DNA from: Anaeramoeba flamelloides
Lineage: Eukaryota; Metamonada; Anaeramoebidae
Reading direction: 5' to 3'
Assembly: GCA_027625915.1 (NCBI GenBank)
Contig: JANTQA010000076.1
Span: 682,001 to 746,000, forward strand
DNA length: 64,000 nucleotides
In this document: positions 11,240-24,173 of the stretch, one piece after another
How positions within the stretch are numbered: the first letter of the stretch is position 1
How the letters are laid out: each line of letters begins with the position of its first letter
Made by a program: the position numbers and the translations under genes
The notes under the pieces: model-generated
Seen by the model: only the letters and a program-made list of their open reading frames with translations
Told to the model about the DNA's origin: nothing
Databases searched by the model: none

Positions 11240-12130
11240 ATAGCCTTAAGTAACCATTACTCTTCAACAACAAGACAAAATTTTAAAATGTGTTTATTGG
11301 TAATATTCTCTACTTACAAATTTTGTATATTCCAAATGTCAAAAAATTCTGATCAACTAAGAAACCCACAAAAGAATAATTTTTTTTGTGAGATCAATTT
11401 TTTTTTTCCATTTTTTTTGGAAAAGAAAACATAAAAATTCATGATATTTCTCATTTTATAGAAAGTTTTTACCCTTTTTATTAGCATTCAGATCATTATT
11501 ATACAATAACAAGTTTGATTACCAGGAATATTAATATAAAGATTTTTTATTTTTTTCCATTTTTCCCCTAGCTGAATCTTCTTTATATTGGGAAGAAGAG
11601 TTACAAAGGAAAAAGATCAAGTGGTTACTTTATAATACTGTGACACTGAAACACGAAAGTATGAGTAACTTGAAAATAAAAACTAAAAAGCAAAGGCTAA
11701 AATGACCAAAGGTTGAAAGCAAATAAGATCAAAAAAAAAAAGAAAAGAAATTACAACAATTAAACAACAATCCCCAAGTGAACATTCATGATCAATTATC
11801 AAATTATTAAATCAACCAAAAGTATCGTGGCTGTGATTTTGGGAGTTCTTAATTAAAGATAGCATTGGTTTTTTTTTTTTTGATTTTTTACCAATTGCTT
11901 CTTATAAACCCTTTTTAAATTTCTTTTTTTTTTTTTTTTTTTTTTTTCTTTTTGCTTTTTTCTTTTCAATTTTTGGCTTTTGCTTTCTAAACATAAAAAA
12001 AATGGGTATGTCTTTCCCTTGAACAATCGTGAAATCTATGATTTTACACTTAAATTTCCTTTGAGGAAATTTAAGTAAAAGGACATCTAGAGTGTAATTT
12101 ACACTTCTTCCATCAATAAAATATAAAGAT
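11240..12130 (+). repeat. dispersed repeat ending in a multi-hairpin tail, copy 1
   Basis: The segment 11571-12112 matches, in reverse orientation, about 39575-40120, and its last 100 bp also match 51885-51985. The tail has three symmetric pieces in a row: a pair around GAAATCTATGATTTTA, a stem-loop CTTAAATTTCC / GGAAATTTAAG (12049-12075), and AGTGTAATTTACACTT. A separate block at 11290-11400 matches 39385-39490 but lies on the other side of the main block there. At 51.9-52.3 kb the same tail follows a reverse-transcriptase-like C-terminus, so a LINE 3' end is my best reading. A short open stretch from about 11589 (YWEEELQRKKIKWLL) may be a coding remnant. Confidence 0.6.
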
Positions 12131-14359
12131 TTTTTTTTTTTTTTTTGAATAATTCTTTTAGGTTAACCAAAAAAATTGATATATTCAACCAATTAAAATA
12201 TAATTGTATTTCTTTAAGAATAAAGATAAAAATAATTAAAGTTTTAAAAACCATTGGGTATTTTTTACTCTGAATTTGGGTTATTGTCTCCAGATAAAAT
12301 TTGAAATTTCACAATAAAATTTTCTTGAAGATAAACTCCATTTCACTTAAATTGGTGCAGCCAAAAATTAAAAATTCACTTTTTTTTTGTAAGAATTGAC
12401 AAAACTAAGATTGTTTAGAAATACGAGAAATAACAAACGTCATATTAGTGGTGATAATTATAAAAGAAAATCCTGAACAAATCATAAATTTCAAAAAAAA
12501 AAAATTAAAAAGATTTTTGGGACCACTTTTCAATTGAATGTCTCATGCAAAATTCTCAATTTCTTTAGGAAATTACAATTTTTGATAATTATATTTTTTA
12601 CTTGTAAATGTATGAATTTTAAAAGAATATACAAAAATTTAATTTTCTTAATGTTAATTTGAAGTTTCAAATATTTTTTTTTAATTTCACTTGACTTTTT
12701 AAAAAAAAAAACGAAAAAAAAATCAAAAAAAAAAAAATCAAGAAAAAAAAGCAAAAAGCAAAAAAAAAAAAAAAAATGAACTAAATTAGAAAAAGTTGAT
12801 CAGATTTAAACATTTAATTTTTAGTTTGAGAAGAATAACGAATTAAACTCAGAGAATATATTCTGTTTCTTCAATAAAATTGGGTTTCTTTGACCGAAAA
12901 GGAGTTTACAATACAGAATAAAAACATTAATCTGACCATTTATTGAAGTTTATTTCTTTATTTTATTTGTTTAAAAATTAAATTTTTATTTATTTTTAGG
13001 GGTTTTATTTTAACAAAACATAAAAATTGTACTTTTTTGAAAAAAAATTGTCAAATTCGCCCTAAAAGTCATCAGCTCTTATATCCCTTTTAATTATTTT
13101 CTTCTAATTAGGTAATATTTATATCAATTTTTAGGCTATTATATTGGGTTTAGAGAATATCATGATTTGAATAAGGTTTTCCCATAAAAATATTATATTT
13201 TTTAATATATTTTAAAAATTACCCTTTAAATATATATATATATATATTCTTAAATTATTTATATAAAAATAAGATAATTATTATTATTCATTGGACCAGT
13301 ATTTATTGTTTGAATTTCACAATATGCCGATCAAAATATTTCAAAAAATAAAAAAAAAAACAAATATTCACTTTCTTATTGGAGACAACAATGAATAACC
13401 AATTCCAATAAAAAATCAAAATAAAAAAGGATATAAACTATTTTTTTAAATAATAAAATTATTATCATAAGGTTAACTTTAATTGAAAATTTTTTCAGGA
13501 TCGAAACTCTTTGAAAAAATTTTTTATGATCAAAAAGAAAATAATATCACCAATTTTTTTTACATAAAATATATCATAAAAAACTGAGTACATAAACTTT
13601 ATTATCTTTTTATAAAGTAATGTCCCACAAATAAACAAATTAAGACATTTTTTGAAATTAATTTTTGATGAATAGCACGTCTGGACATTTGAATAGTCTT
13701 ATAGGTATTGGGCTTAATAATGATATCTAAAAATAAATTTCCCTGTTTAGACGTTTTTATTAACTTTATTGCTATTTGAAAAAGATGTTTGTAAATCCTC
13801 TAATTTATAATTTTTCAGTTTTAAAGTTAATAACAGATTAATACTAAATTTATTTAAAAAAAAAAAAAAAAAATTAAATTTGTTAAACAAGTTGTTTTCA
13901 AATTTAATAATTTAATATCCCTAATTTTTTTTTCATTTTTCAATTTTTATTTTATTTTATGAATAAAAGAACAAACGAAATAAAAAATATCTGAATTTGA
14001 TTATTTGCTAGATCCATTCCAACCCTATCTTAAAATGTTTAAGAAACAGAAATTGTTTTTTATTATAAAATTAGAACATGTATAATAAAGCAGAAAATGT
14101 ATAATAGAAGAAAAAAAAAATTAGGCTCTCTTTTTTTTTTTTTTTTTTTTTTAGAATTGGAAAACAAATTAGTAAAAAAAATATTTACTTCAATCCAACT
14201 GTTTAATTTCCAAAATCGCATAATAATCAGAGGTTTTATTTATTAATTTAGGTAAAGGGGTTATTAATTCCCTTATAGTCTGCTATTTACTTTAATTTCA
14301 AACAATTAATGAAAAAATCATTTTTTTCTGTATAATTTTGAATATTGGAAAAGTTCCAG

Positions 14360-14705
14360 TAGGTTTTTTTTTTCATTTTAGAAATTAAATCAAAATTTCT
14401 TGATTTTTCCAATTATTTTCTCTATCAAAAAAAAAAAAAAAATATTAGGTTTTCTAAAGTGTTCGATTTTATTTGCAAAACCAATAAATTTTCGTTAGGT
14501 TTTTTTGAGTTTTCTATTTATTTGTTAAATCAATAGAATTTCGAAATATAATAAAAAACCTCAAAAAAACCTATACAACTTAACATATAAAATAAAAAAC
14601 CTCAAGAAAACCACTGGGAGCTTTTCCGGAATTTATAAGAATAGAGAAAAATCTTTGATTTTACCTAATTCTTTTACTTTTCAAGAATTTATAAGAATTA
14701 TTAAA
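14360..14705. repeat. cap-linked palindrome cluster, site A
   Basis: Several hairpin-like modules lie end to end. One reads CGTTAGGTTTTTTTGAG on one side and its near complement CTCAAAAAAACCTA on the other, around an AAATCAATAGAATTT centre. Another has the TTCCGGAATTTATAAGAAT opening and a matching AATTCTT...AAGAATTT close. The same modules recur at 29570-29845, 35040-35215, 50540-51130 and 52311-52680. Confidence 0.65.
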
Positions 14706-15367
14706 AAGTGAGCTACTTGGGGTTATTCAACCACACTTCCAGAATTCAGAAATTTTTACTTATGAATTTGATTAAAGACTCAAAAAATTTTTTATTAATT
14801 TCAAAGACTAATAAATACTAAGAAGATTTTTTTTCTAATGCTATCAATAATAATATTGTATTTTGATTAATTATCAATATTAACTTTTTTTAATTCAGAT
14901 ATAAAGATTTTATTATTTTCAAAGTTTGCACAATTCCAGAGAAAAGGATAAAAATCACTGATTTGGACAATTCAAAATCAACTATTCCAAAAATAGTAAA
15001 AATTTCCATGATTTTTTTTCTTTTGAAATCAGTATTTTTCTTTGTTTTTTTTTAAAAAAAAAAAATTATCTCTTATGATGTAACAATAATTTACATTTTT
15101 AATTTAATTATATCATAAAAATTGAAATTTCTATTATATAGAACACTGTTTTATAATTAAAAATCAACCTTTATGTCTTATAAACTTTCATCAGAGGGTT
15201 AGAATGGTTGTATTATTTTACAATTTCAATTCATTTATCATTTTTTTTTCCTTTCAAACTATGTTTAGTGAACTGACAAAATATTTCGAACATAATTCCA
15301 AAGAAATTCATTTAAAAGTAATATAAGATGTTATTCAAAAACATTTTCTGACTTACACTACATCTCA

Positions 15368-15926
15368 TTAAGGTTTACAATCCCTGAAATTTCAAAAAAG
15401 ATTATCTTGAGTTGGGTGTAGTGAATTGTTAATTTGGTTCTTAACTGATCGATCTTATGCTTGGTATGAGTTTTAATAGTGGTTCAAAATGACAATTTTT
15501 GACAATTTATTTTTTTTCCGAAATCAGAATTGAAGAGTGTAAGACCGATTGGCAGTAACTTAAGTTATAAATAAATGTGATTTGTGGGTTTTTTATTGAA
15601 ATTTTTTTAATTAAGTTTGGTTTTATTGGGAGCTTTTTAAAAAAGAATTTTTTTTAATCAAGTTAATTGAATAAAAAGTAAACCAGAATTTTCTTCTACA
15701 ATACAAAAATCTACATTTATTCTTAAACACCTAACAATCTATTAATCTTTTTTCTTCAATTCCAATTTATGAAAAAAAAAAAAATAAATTGCATAAAATA
15801 GCCATATTGAACCACTATTAAAACTCAAACCAAGCACAAGATCGATCAGCTAAAAACCAAATTAACAAGTACCCACACCCTACGCAAGATAATCTTTTTT
15901 CAAATTTCAGGGATTGTAAACCTTAA
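15368..15926. mobile_element. TTAA-flanked foldback element, copy 1 (about 560 bp)
   Basis: The two arms are inverted repeats of roughly 150 bp. The left arm opens TTAAGGTTTACAATCCCTG and the right closes with its complement, so TTAA lies at both outer edges. Further matched landmarks are AAAGATTATCTTG, CTGATCGATCTT, and GAGTTTTAATAGTGGTTCAA. There is no ORF inside. TTAA duplication is the signature of piggyBac insertion, so this may be a non-autonomous piggyBac-type element; the ends do not start with the usual CCY, so that is not proven. A diverged second copy lies at about 37652-38196. Confidence 0.75.
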
Positions 15927-16171
15927 AGGCGCCTTATGTTAACAATTTATATCAATTTATAAACCAGTAAATGGAATTATTTCTCCAAAAAATAAAAAGA
16001 GTTTTATTACCTAAACAGAATGTTACCTTGAAATTAAGATTCTTACTATCATTTCCAAATGATTTTTGATCTCGAGGGGGTAAGTACTCATCTTTCATTC
16101 AATAATTATTCTAAGAATTTGAGAGAAAAAAAATTAACAAGAATTTCATTTTTTGAAAAAATAAAAAATAC

Positions 16172-17215
16172 ATGAATAATTCTTTTCTTGGGAAAAGATT
16201 TTATTTTGACTTGGCTGACATAAATCTAACCCAGAAATTAAAAACAGAGTTTAAAAAACACGGAGCAATTACATCAACATGTTTAAATCATGAGGTAACC
16301 TTCCTTATTACTGATCAAAATCACAATTTCAATAAAACACTACCAACAATTTTTTCACAGTTCACATCATCATCAACTACATCGTCCTCTTCGATCTTTT
16401 CTTTAAGCCAAAGTTCTCAGCAAATGTGTTTCCCTTTCAAATTCTCGCAAGATCCACATCGAGAAATTATTCATAAAGCCTATGAACTAGGTATTAAGAT
16501 TATCAATGTGTCCAATGTCAAAAAATGGTTAAAAAAAATGAATGAGCGTGTGGTCAAAGTCTGCCCAAAAAACAAACAAAAAAATAACATCAACCAGATC
16601 TGCAATGAGAACAATAATATTCATAAATTTTTCAATCTTTTCCAAGAACCAAAAAAAAAACAACAAGAAAAAAAAAGAAACAAAAAAGAACAAACCTTCC
16701 CAAGAAAAAGAATGTTTTCAAGCCAGCCTTTAAAATCAGAAAGAAACAAATTCCAACTAATTGAGGATCTTCAACAAAAGGAATCTTTAATAGAGATAAT
16801 GAAGGAATTTGAGAGATTAAATAAGAATCTGAAAAAAAAATTAAAGGCCGAGAAGCCAAAAACTTTTTCTTTAACACAAAACTCGTCTTCGATTCAATTC
16901 AAAGAAAACTTAAATTTTCATTTTAAAAAAAAATTGAAGACAAACGAAATGAAGAACTGTAATCAAAATTCTTTTTTAAAAAGCCAACACTTTGACTATC
17001 TTCTGGAAAACAAAAAGGAGACAAACCAAAGCCAAAAGGAAGTCACAAAAAACAAAAATAGACTTTTCGAAAGAAAAGAAAATGGAAATTTCAATGTGAA
17101 AGCGGAAGGAATTCAAAAAGGCAGAGGTAGGAGTGTAATAAACACACACAAGGATAAGAAACAAAACGAAAAAGCCAATGTAACAGGAACAATAAAACCA
17201 AACAAAACGGCAGCA

Positions 17216-17262
<47 letters not shown>

Positions 17263-18416
17263 AAAAAAAAACAAAAACATTTAAATATTCTTATCTTCGA
17301 ATTCAAGATCAAGGTCAAATTTATTCCACAAAATCAAAAAAGTTTCTTCAAAATACAACACCAACAACAGTGAATTTTTTAGTGAAAAGATCACGAAAAA
17401 GAAAATACAATTTAAGAAATGTAATTGGAGAAAACAGTAGAAGAAGGTGCAACAAATTTAGAAAAAAAATAATAATTAAAAACAAAAAAAAAAAAGGTGG
17501 ATTTTGTGGGAATTGCAAGAAAAAATATCCAAATCTGAAAAGACATCTTAAAAGTCAAACACACAGAAATTTCTCTTCAAATGAGAACAATTTTCAAAAA
17601 ATCGATCGATTTTTTACAGAATTATCAAACCAAAATCTTGAACAGTCTCAAAGCATATCTAGCCTAACTTGTCCTAAGCACTCTCAGATTTTGAATCAAA
17701 ATATAACGACGATCAAAAAGAAGAAAGATAAGGATAAGGCAACAACCAGAAATGGGAATAATGCCATCAAAAATAATGTGGATATTTCTGAAAATAAATA
17801 CAAACATGAGAACTGGGATGACAATGGCAATGACAATGACAATTACAATAACAATGGGAACAATATTAACGAGAAAAATAATAAAATGGATCGAAATGAA
17901 GATGAAGATGAGGATGAGGATGAGGATGAGGATGAGGATGAGGAGAAGAAAAAGAATGTTCAAAATATTTTTGAATTTTCCGAAAATTTTTTCGAATTGA
18001 AAAATATTGGGTTTCCAAACACAAATATCGATAATAGTAATACAACACCCAAAATTGAAAATAAAAATGAAGAGTTTAATTCTTTTAAAAATTTAAGTGA
18101 AAATTTCCCTCTTTTTAAACAAACCGAACAAATTGAAACAGAAACAATAGACGATCCAATCATTCTTTTTGATGATAACACATTTGATTGGAAAGGGGAC
18201 AATTTGGATTTCAGTAATTCAGATGATGATTTTATCGAGGATTTCCATCCAATTCACTTCAAAGAAATAAACTGTAAAAAAAAGGACAAGATACACTTAT
18301 TGAAAAAGAAGAAGAAGAAAAAAAAAAAAAGAAAGAAGACAAAGAAGAGAATAATATGGAAAAAAAAAAAACAAATGGAAAACAAAACAAATACAGTTCT
18401 AAAACAAGAATTATGA
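16172..18416 (+). CDS. DBF4: DBF4/ASK, regulatory subunit of CDC7 kinase; frame shifts at an A43 run
   Basis: Dbf4 binds and activates the Cdc7 kinase (DDK), which phosphorylates MCM2-7 at origins. Two reading frames make up the gene. The first (16172-17284) begins with a BRCT-like motif N (FLGKRFYFDLADINLTQK; HGAITSTCLNHEVTFLITD). The second, open from the A run and ending at TGA (18414-18416), has a motif-M-like YSYLRIQDQG soon after the run and then the DBF4 zinc finger: GGFCGNCKKKYPNLKRHL and SQTHRNFSSNENNF (about 17502-17594). The zinc finger is close to the animal and yeast form. A run of 43 A (17219-17261) lies at the frame change, so a length error in the run or real variation there is the simplest explanation; an intron is less likely because sequence on both sides is coding-like. 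The linkers are Lys/Asn-rich, with an acidic (DE)n run near 17900-17940. Confidence 0.85.
17219..17261 (+). repeat. poly(A) run of 43 within DBF4
   Basis: An uninterrupted run of 43 A encodes Lys in all three frames. The DBF4 frame on the left and the one on the right differ, so a gain or loss of one or two bases here accounts for the apparent split. Confidence 0.9.
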
Positions 18417-21400
18417 AAACGAAAAACGAAAATTTAACATGTTGTAAATTCTTTTATTACTAAATAAATGAAATTTTCTAAAATTCATATACAGTTTCAA
18501 AAATTTCTTTTTATGTCTTTAGTTTTACATTTGAAGCCATGTTGGGAATAATTCATTTTGTGGGATACAATAATTATTCATAATGAAACCAGTTCGTGGT
18601 ATTCATTAAAATACTTGTGACATTTATTTTAATGAAATATGCTTTGATTGGTTTTAATATTTTTTTTTACAAAGTTCCTTTTGCTACTTTCTTCAGAATA
18701 TATGTACAAGGCTGTAACAGATTTTCATCGATTTATTGATTTATTTATGATGATAGCAATTATCATACTTTTGAGTCTAAAACTCAAAACTCATTTATAT
18801 TTTTAAATGTCCAGAATTTTGATCTTTTTTTAGGACTCTATTCAAGTCCTTTGGCTTTCATAATGAATTTTTGTTCCGATTAGAAAAAATTCCCATTGAA
18901 GTAAAAGATTCTTCATCAATTATTAATAATTGTAACTTAAAATAATTTCAAATATCGACTCAAAATAAGAATATCCTTAATATAAAAAAGGAAAAATATT
19001 GATCGTGGAAAAAATATCATCAAAAAATCCTTCAATAATATATATATATATATATTTCCCTGAGTACCCCGGATTTGTCTAAATTTTATCTTGTTTAAAA
19101 TAAAAGATCTAAAATGGAATTAATGTACTAATATATTTATTTTCTTATTTATCTTTGATCCAGATTTGAATCATAATAAGAAGTCAAAATAGTTTAAGGA
19201 ATTAAGTACATTTTACCATTTTGTAAAATATTTATTGTATAAATATTTATAAAAAAGATTTTTTGAGTACCACGAGAGATTGAAACTTTGAAACCAATAT
19301 ATCATTTACAGCTCTATTCGTGAAATAAACCCAAAGTAATTAAGATGTGAATCTTTCCTTTTTTCAATTTTTTGAACATTTTTTTTGATTAAATTTTTGG
19401 TTATATTAAATTTGGTTATGGTTCTCAAAATGTGTTTATACGAATGATTGAAATTAATAAAACAATAAACCAAAAAAATAGACCCGAAAAGATTTGTATT
19501 TAAAACAAATATTTTCTTTTAGAAGACCAAACAAGAAAGATCACAATTCTATATATATTTGTTGAAACCAAGTAAAGAAAAAAAAAAAATTAAAAAAAAA
19601 CCATTTTCAAAGATTTTTTTTCTTTATCTTCTTGATTTGTATGAATCTAAACAATTCATTACCTTGTTTTTTTCAACTCATTACTATTTATTATGATTTT
19701 ACAAAAGATTTTTTACAAATTTGCTTTCAAAATTCAATTTTTGCAAATATTTTTCTCAAAAAAAGCCAAAACAAGGTATACTATTTCAAAAAGTAAAATA
19801 AAAGGGTTGAATTCCCGGAATCAAAAAATAGTTACAATAGATTAAACTCAAAAAAAAAAAAAAAAAAGAAAATTTTAGTAACAATTATTATTATCAGATT
19901 CAGAATTATTTTGAGTTCTCTAATTATATGGAAAATAAATAATTACAAAATTAAACCAATTTGTCCAGTAAACCCTTATTTTCAGGAATTTTTTTAGAAA
20001 AACATCCTATTTTCTGAACTAAATCTATAATTAGATGAATTAAATAAAAATAGGATTTTTAAATCCATTTTGGAAATTCTTTAGTAATAAAAAGTAATTT
20101 GTTTCTTAAAAATTTTTATAAATAAAAGGATTTTCATGAATAAATAAAAATAAAACTAAACAAATAAGTAATAATAACAAATTCTACAGATAAAATCAAA
20201 AAAGAAATGATTTTTATTTATTTTTTCTTGTTCAATCTTTTCATTTTTTTGATTTTAAATTTTTAATTGGTATGAAAATATATGAGACCAAGAATTACAC
20301 CACTTCATTATTTATTAAAATATCAATATATCTAGTTAAAAAAATGATTCAAATAATTCAGTTTCACATAAATTATGGGACTGATAATTTGAAAAATATA
20401 TTTACCCTCTTATAGATAAAGTAGTTATGTTTTTTTATTTTTTTTTTGTTTGGGAAAAAAAATATTAATTATTCATTTCATATTTTCTTGAAAGATTTTT
20501 ATTTTTTTTTAATTTTTTAAATCAGAATTTTGATAATAATAATAGTAATTCAGAACCCAATACATTTATGTATTAATAATAACAATCAAACTGCGTTTCT
20601 GAATTTTAGATAAAAAAAATTGATAAAAAAATACATTTCTGAGAAATTTTAATTTGTTTTTTTTTCTGACAAAAATTCAATCAATATTAAATCAAACGAA
20701 GAATGTAATTCATTTCTTTTGGTCAAAAAAAAAGTTTTTAATGAATAATTTTATATAAATTCAATTAAAGTAATATAAAATACTTAAAAAACTAAAAAAA
20801 AAAAAAAAATTAGAAAATAATTTCATTTATTAAATTGGAATTAAACAAATAAAAACCCATCTAAAGGATAAAGTAATCAATCAACTATGAATTTTAAAAA
20901 AAAAATAAAAAAATAATTATTAAATATTCTTCAAAGATAATAAAAAAATTAATCTTCGAAACCCTGAATTTTTTTTTTTTTTTGAATTTTGTTATTGTTA
21001 AAAATTTACAAATTTTGAATTTCTCAATCTAAATTAAAGCATTACTAGGAAAATAATTTGTGACATATGGTCTCTTATTCTATAATATAGTTTATTTTAT
21101 GTCAAGATTTTAAAAAATAAACAATTAAAAAATTGTAAAAATTAAAAAAAATCAAATTTTAATCTGACTCTAACTATTGATCAAATCATTTACAAAAAAA
21201 AAAATTGTTGAAAAAACTGACAAATTTTACGATAATAAAAATATAATATCAGTTTTTTTAAATTAATATTTTTTTTTATTTTTAAATTATTTAGAATCAA
21301 ATATTTATAACTACTATTGAATAGTGATCAGTTGATGAAATAATTTTTCTCTTTGATGTCAAAATATCATTTGTAACGAGTATATTTTTTAATCAAGTAT

Positions 21401-22607
21401 TTTAAGCAATATTGGAGTGCAAAGGGTCCCCAAACAATTTTACACTAAAATGTGACATGTTTTATTATAAAAACTCATTTTTTTTTTGATATATTGTCAA
21501 ACTTTTCAAAAAAAAATTTTTTTTGATAAAATTTGATCGGAAAAAAATAAAATCACAATAACTGAGAAAAATTATAAAAGTTGAAAATTTTTTTAAAAGT
21601 TGTTTTTGCAAATACGTGTAACTAGACCTTTTACAATTATAAAATTTTCTTTCAAAGATATTTACTTATAAATTATATATCTTACAATTCTTTGATAACA
21701 ATTTAAATTAAAAATTTTGTTTCGAAGGCAATTAGTATATTTGAGGTTCTAAGGGATAAATAGAATTATTAATTTAGAAATAATCTTCTTAGTTTTTGAA
21801 AATATTTATAAAAATGTGAAATATATATAAATTTTAAATACTAATTTAATATTTGGATTATTACTAGTACATTGTAATAATTATCGACGCGGATTAAATT
21901 TTTAATTCTAAATAATCAAATCTAAAATTGTTTCTTTTATAAGTTGAATTTTTCAAGTTTTAAAAAAGTATTTTAGGAGAATTTATAATTCACTAATTTA
22001 TTTGACTGTTTCTCTATATTTTTTTTATTTTTAGAAAAAAAAATAAAAAATTAATATGAACAGTTCTTTGAATAAAAAAATTATTGTGTTTTCAATTTTA
22101 AATAATTATTGTATTTTTTTTCCCAAATTAATAATTTTTTATACTAGGTTATTTTACAACTACATGGTTCTATTATTAAAAAAACTCTTTTTTCAGCCAA
22201 ATGAGCTCAGATTTCTTGAAGGAATTGAACTTATTCTATTAGTTTAATCCATATTTCTTCTCAAAATAAATTTTCAATTTTTACATCATCATCATTTTTT
22301 CTAATTTTGTAAATTTTTTTTTGTATGATTTCTTTTTTTCCTAATTATTTTTTTTTTTAAAGTAAATTTTAGAAAAAAAAAGTTTTAAACTCCAAATTAA
22401 CATACAGAAAAGTAAGTATTTGTAATTATATTTAATTGAATATATTTACTTCAAAAACATTTTATCAACAATTTAAATTTTCATAAGAAATCGAGAAATT
22501 TTGTATGAGATATTCTAATGAAATTAGCCCAAAAATTTTCCAAAACATTATTTTTTTTTTGAAATTTATTGTTTTTTAGTTATTTTATTTTTGAATTTAA
22601 AGGGAAA

Positions 22608-23151
22608 ATTATTAAATTTCAAATATAATCAAATTTCAAAATTGGTCAAATTCTCATTTTTTTCAAAATAGTCAATCCCATTGAAATATATTGACTGTGG
22701 GTATTTAAAAGCACCTTTACGGGTATCCTAAGGTAGATTTGGGTGTTTTTTGTATGCTAGAGTAGGTTTTTGGTGTTTGAATGGTATGTTAGGGAATTTT
22801 GATGAGGATTTTGAAAAAAAAATAATTAAGAGAGGAATTAGATTTTTGTAACTTGTTTTAAAGGAAAAAAAAATTACACTTGACTTTTTAGTGGTTAAAA
22901 TTGGGGTTTGGTATAAATTTTTTATAAAATTTACTATTGATGATTTCAAGATTTTGAATTTTCTACAATTTAAGTAATAAAAGACAACCAATCGTAAAAT
23001 AATATGTTTGGTTTTTCCTAACACAATTATAAAAAACCATTAAAAACTTTCATACCAATAATAATTATCAAAAATAAGAAACTCTTCAAAAATATAAAAA
23101 ATTTCAATTTGTCCAATTTTGAAATTTGACCAAATTTGAAATTTAATAATA
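22608..23151. mobile_element. element with about 45 bp terminal inverted repeats
   Basis: The left end runs ATTATTAAATTTCAAAT, then AATCAAATTTCAAAATTGG and TCAAATT. The right end is the near complement (23100-23151). The interior is 440 bp with two short minus-strand ORFs that resemble nothing I know. A non-autonomous DNA transposon is likely; the superfamily is unknown. Confidence 0.6.
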
Positions 23152-24032
23152 TACCCAATATAAACTCTAACCTAAAGTTTATTATTTCTCTTATTTCTAA
23201 GCAATTGTAATATGTTTTATACTTGATAAAAAGTGAATTATTCATTTTTAAAAGGACCTCTTTGAGTGAAATCGGTTTTAATTATTTCTACATTTTTAAA
23301 AAGGTAATAGCATTTCTTTCTTATTCAAACAAATATTTTTTTTATAATTAATTGAAAATAAATTATATTTTGAACTTGTCAAAAAGGGAAAAATAGGATC
23401 AACTATTGAAATTACAAAACATTTCTAAAAATCGATTGAATGTAAAAATAATTATGGAGCAATCATATTTTTTTTTTTACTTTTCAATTTCACCATGTTT
23501 TTTTTTATTTTAATTTGAAATTAAAAATACTAAATTATTTTTTTTATGATAATTAGTTACATAAAAAAAAATATTTTTTTATACAATTAAAAAAATTAGG
23601 AGAGGGAAAATAGTCAAAGGTGAACCTGGAATCCTTGTTGATTAGGTAATGAAGTAGAGAAAATTTTTTGACTATATAATTTCTCGGATGCAATTTTCAG
23701 CTTTGAATTTCACTTGTGTAGAGTATGGCATTAAAACCTCCCAATCTGATCAAATCTGTCAGGTGCATATCAATACAAAATAGTTAGTATTAAGGTGGTA
23801 TTCTTTATATTTAAGGCCTAATCAACATAAAATAAAATAAAATAATCAATAAAATATACAAAAATCAGTAGTACAAAGCATAACTTGTAATTAAATTTGT
23901 GCTATTTTGATTTTATTTTACACGAGTTTAATTCTTGTTTTACTTTCTCTTTCTCTAATCTTTATTGACATATACAACTGATTTTTTCATTTTTTGAAAG
24001 TAAATTAATCCTACCAGTTGCAATCTTACTGC

Positions 24033-24173
24033 TGTGGAAAAAAAATGTCAAATCAGTTTTCCAAAAAATTCTAATTTAATTGTGAAAATTACTGAAAAAA
24101 AAAAACAAGTGATTAATTTTTTTTTATTATAAGAATTGTTTTGGAAAATTGATTTGACATTTTTTAATCCACA
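24033..24173. repeat. 141 bp hairpin MITE-like repeat
   Basis: The left arm TGTGGAAAAAAAATGTCAAA, followed by TCAGTTTTCCAAAA, is matched by the complement TTTTGGAAAATTGATTTGAC and ATTTTTTAATCCACA on the right. The arms are about 42 bp with a loop of about 55 bp. No coding content. Confidence 0.7.

Larger units (their letters stand above)
10980..16171. other. gene-free intergenic region rich in old repeats
   Basis: No conserved coding frame is seen over 5.2 kb. It holds a LINE-like repeat with a hairpin tail (about 11240-12130), a cluster of cap-linked palindromes (14360-14705), and a TTAA-flanked foldback element (15368-15926), each listed separately. The rest is A/T runs. Just after the MCM6 stop, TTAAATAAATC overlaps a possible AATAAA polyadenylation signal. 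Confidence 0.5.

Noticed and set aside
17285-17369. Gap between the two DBF4 ORFs as an intron
   Set aside because: The right-hand frame is open through this stretch and reads a motif-M-like YSYLRIQDQG, so it is coding.
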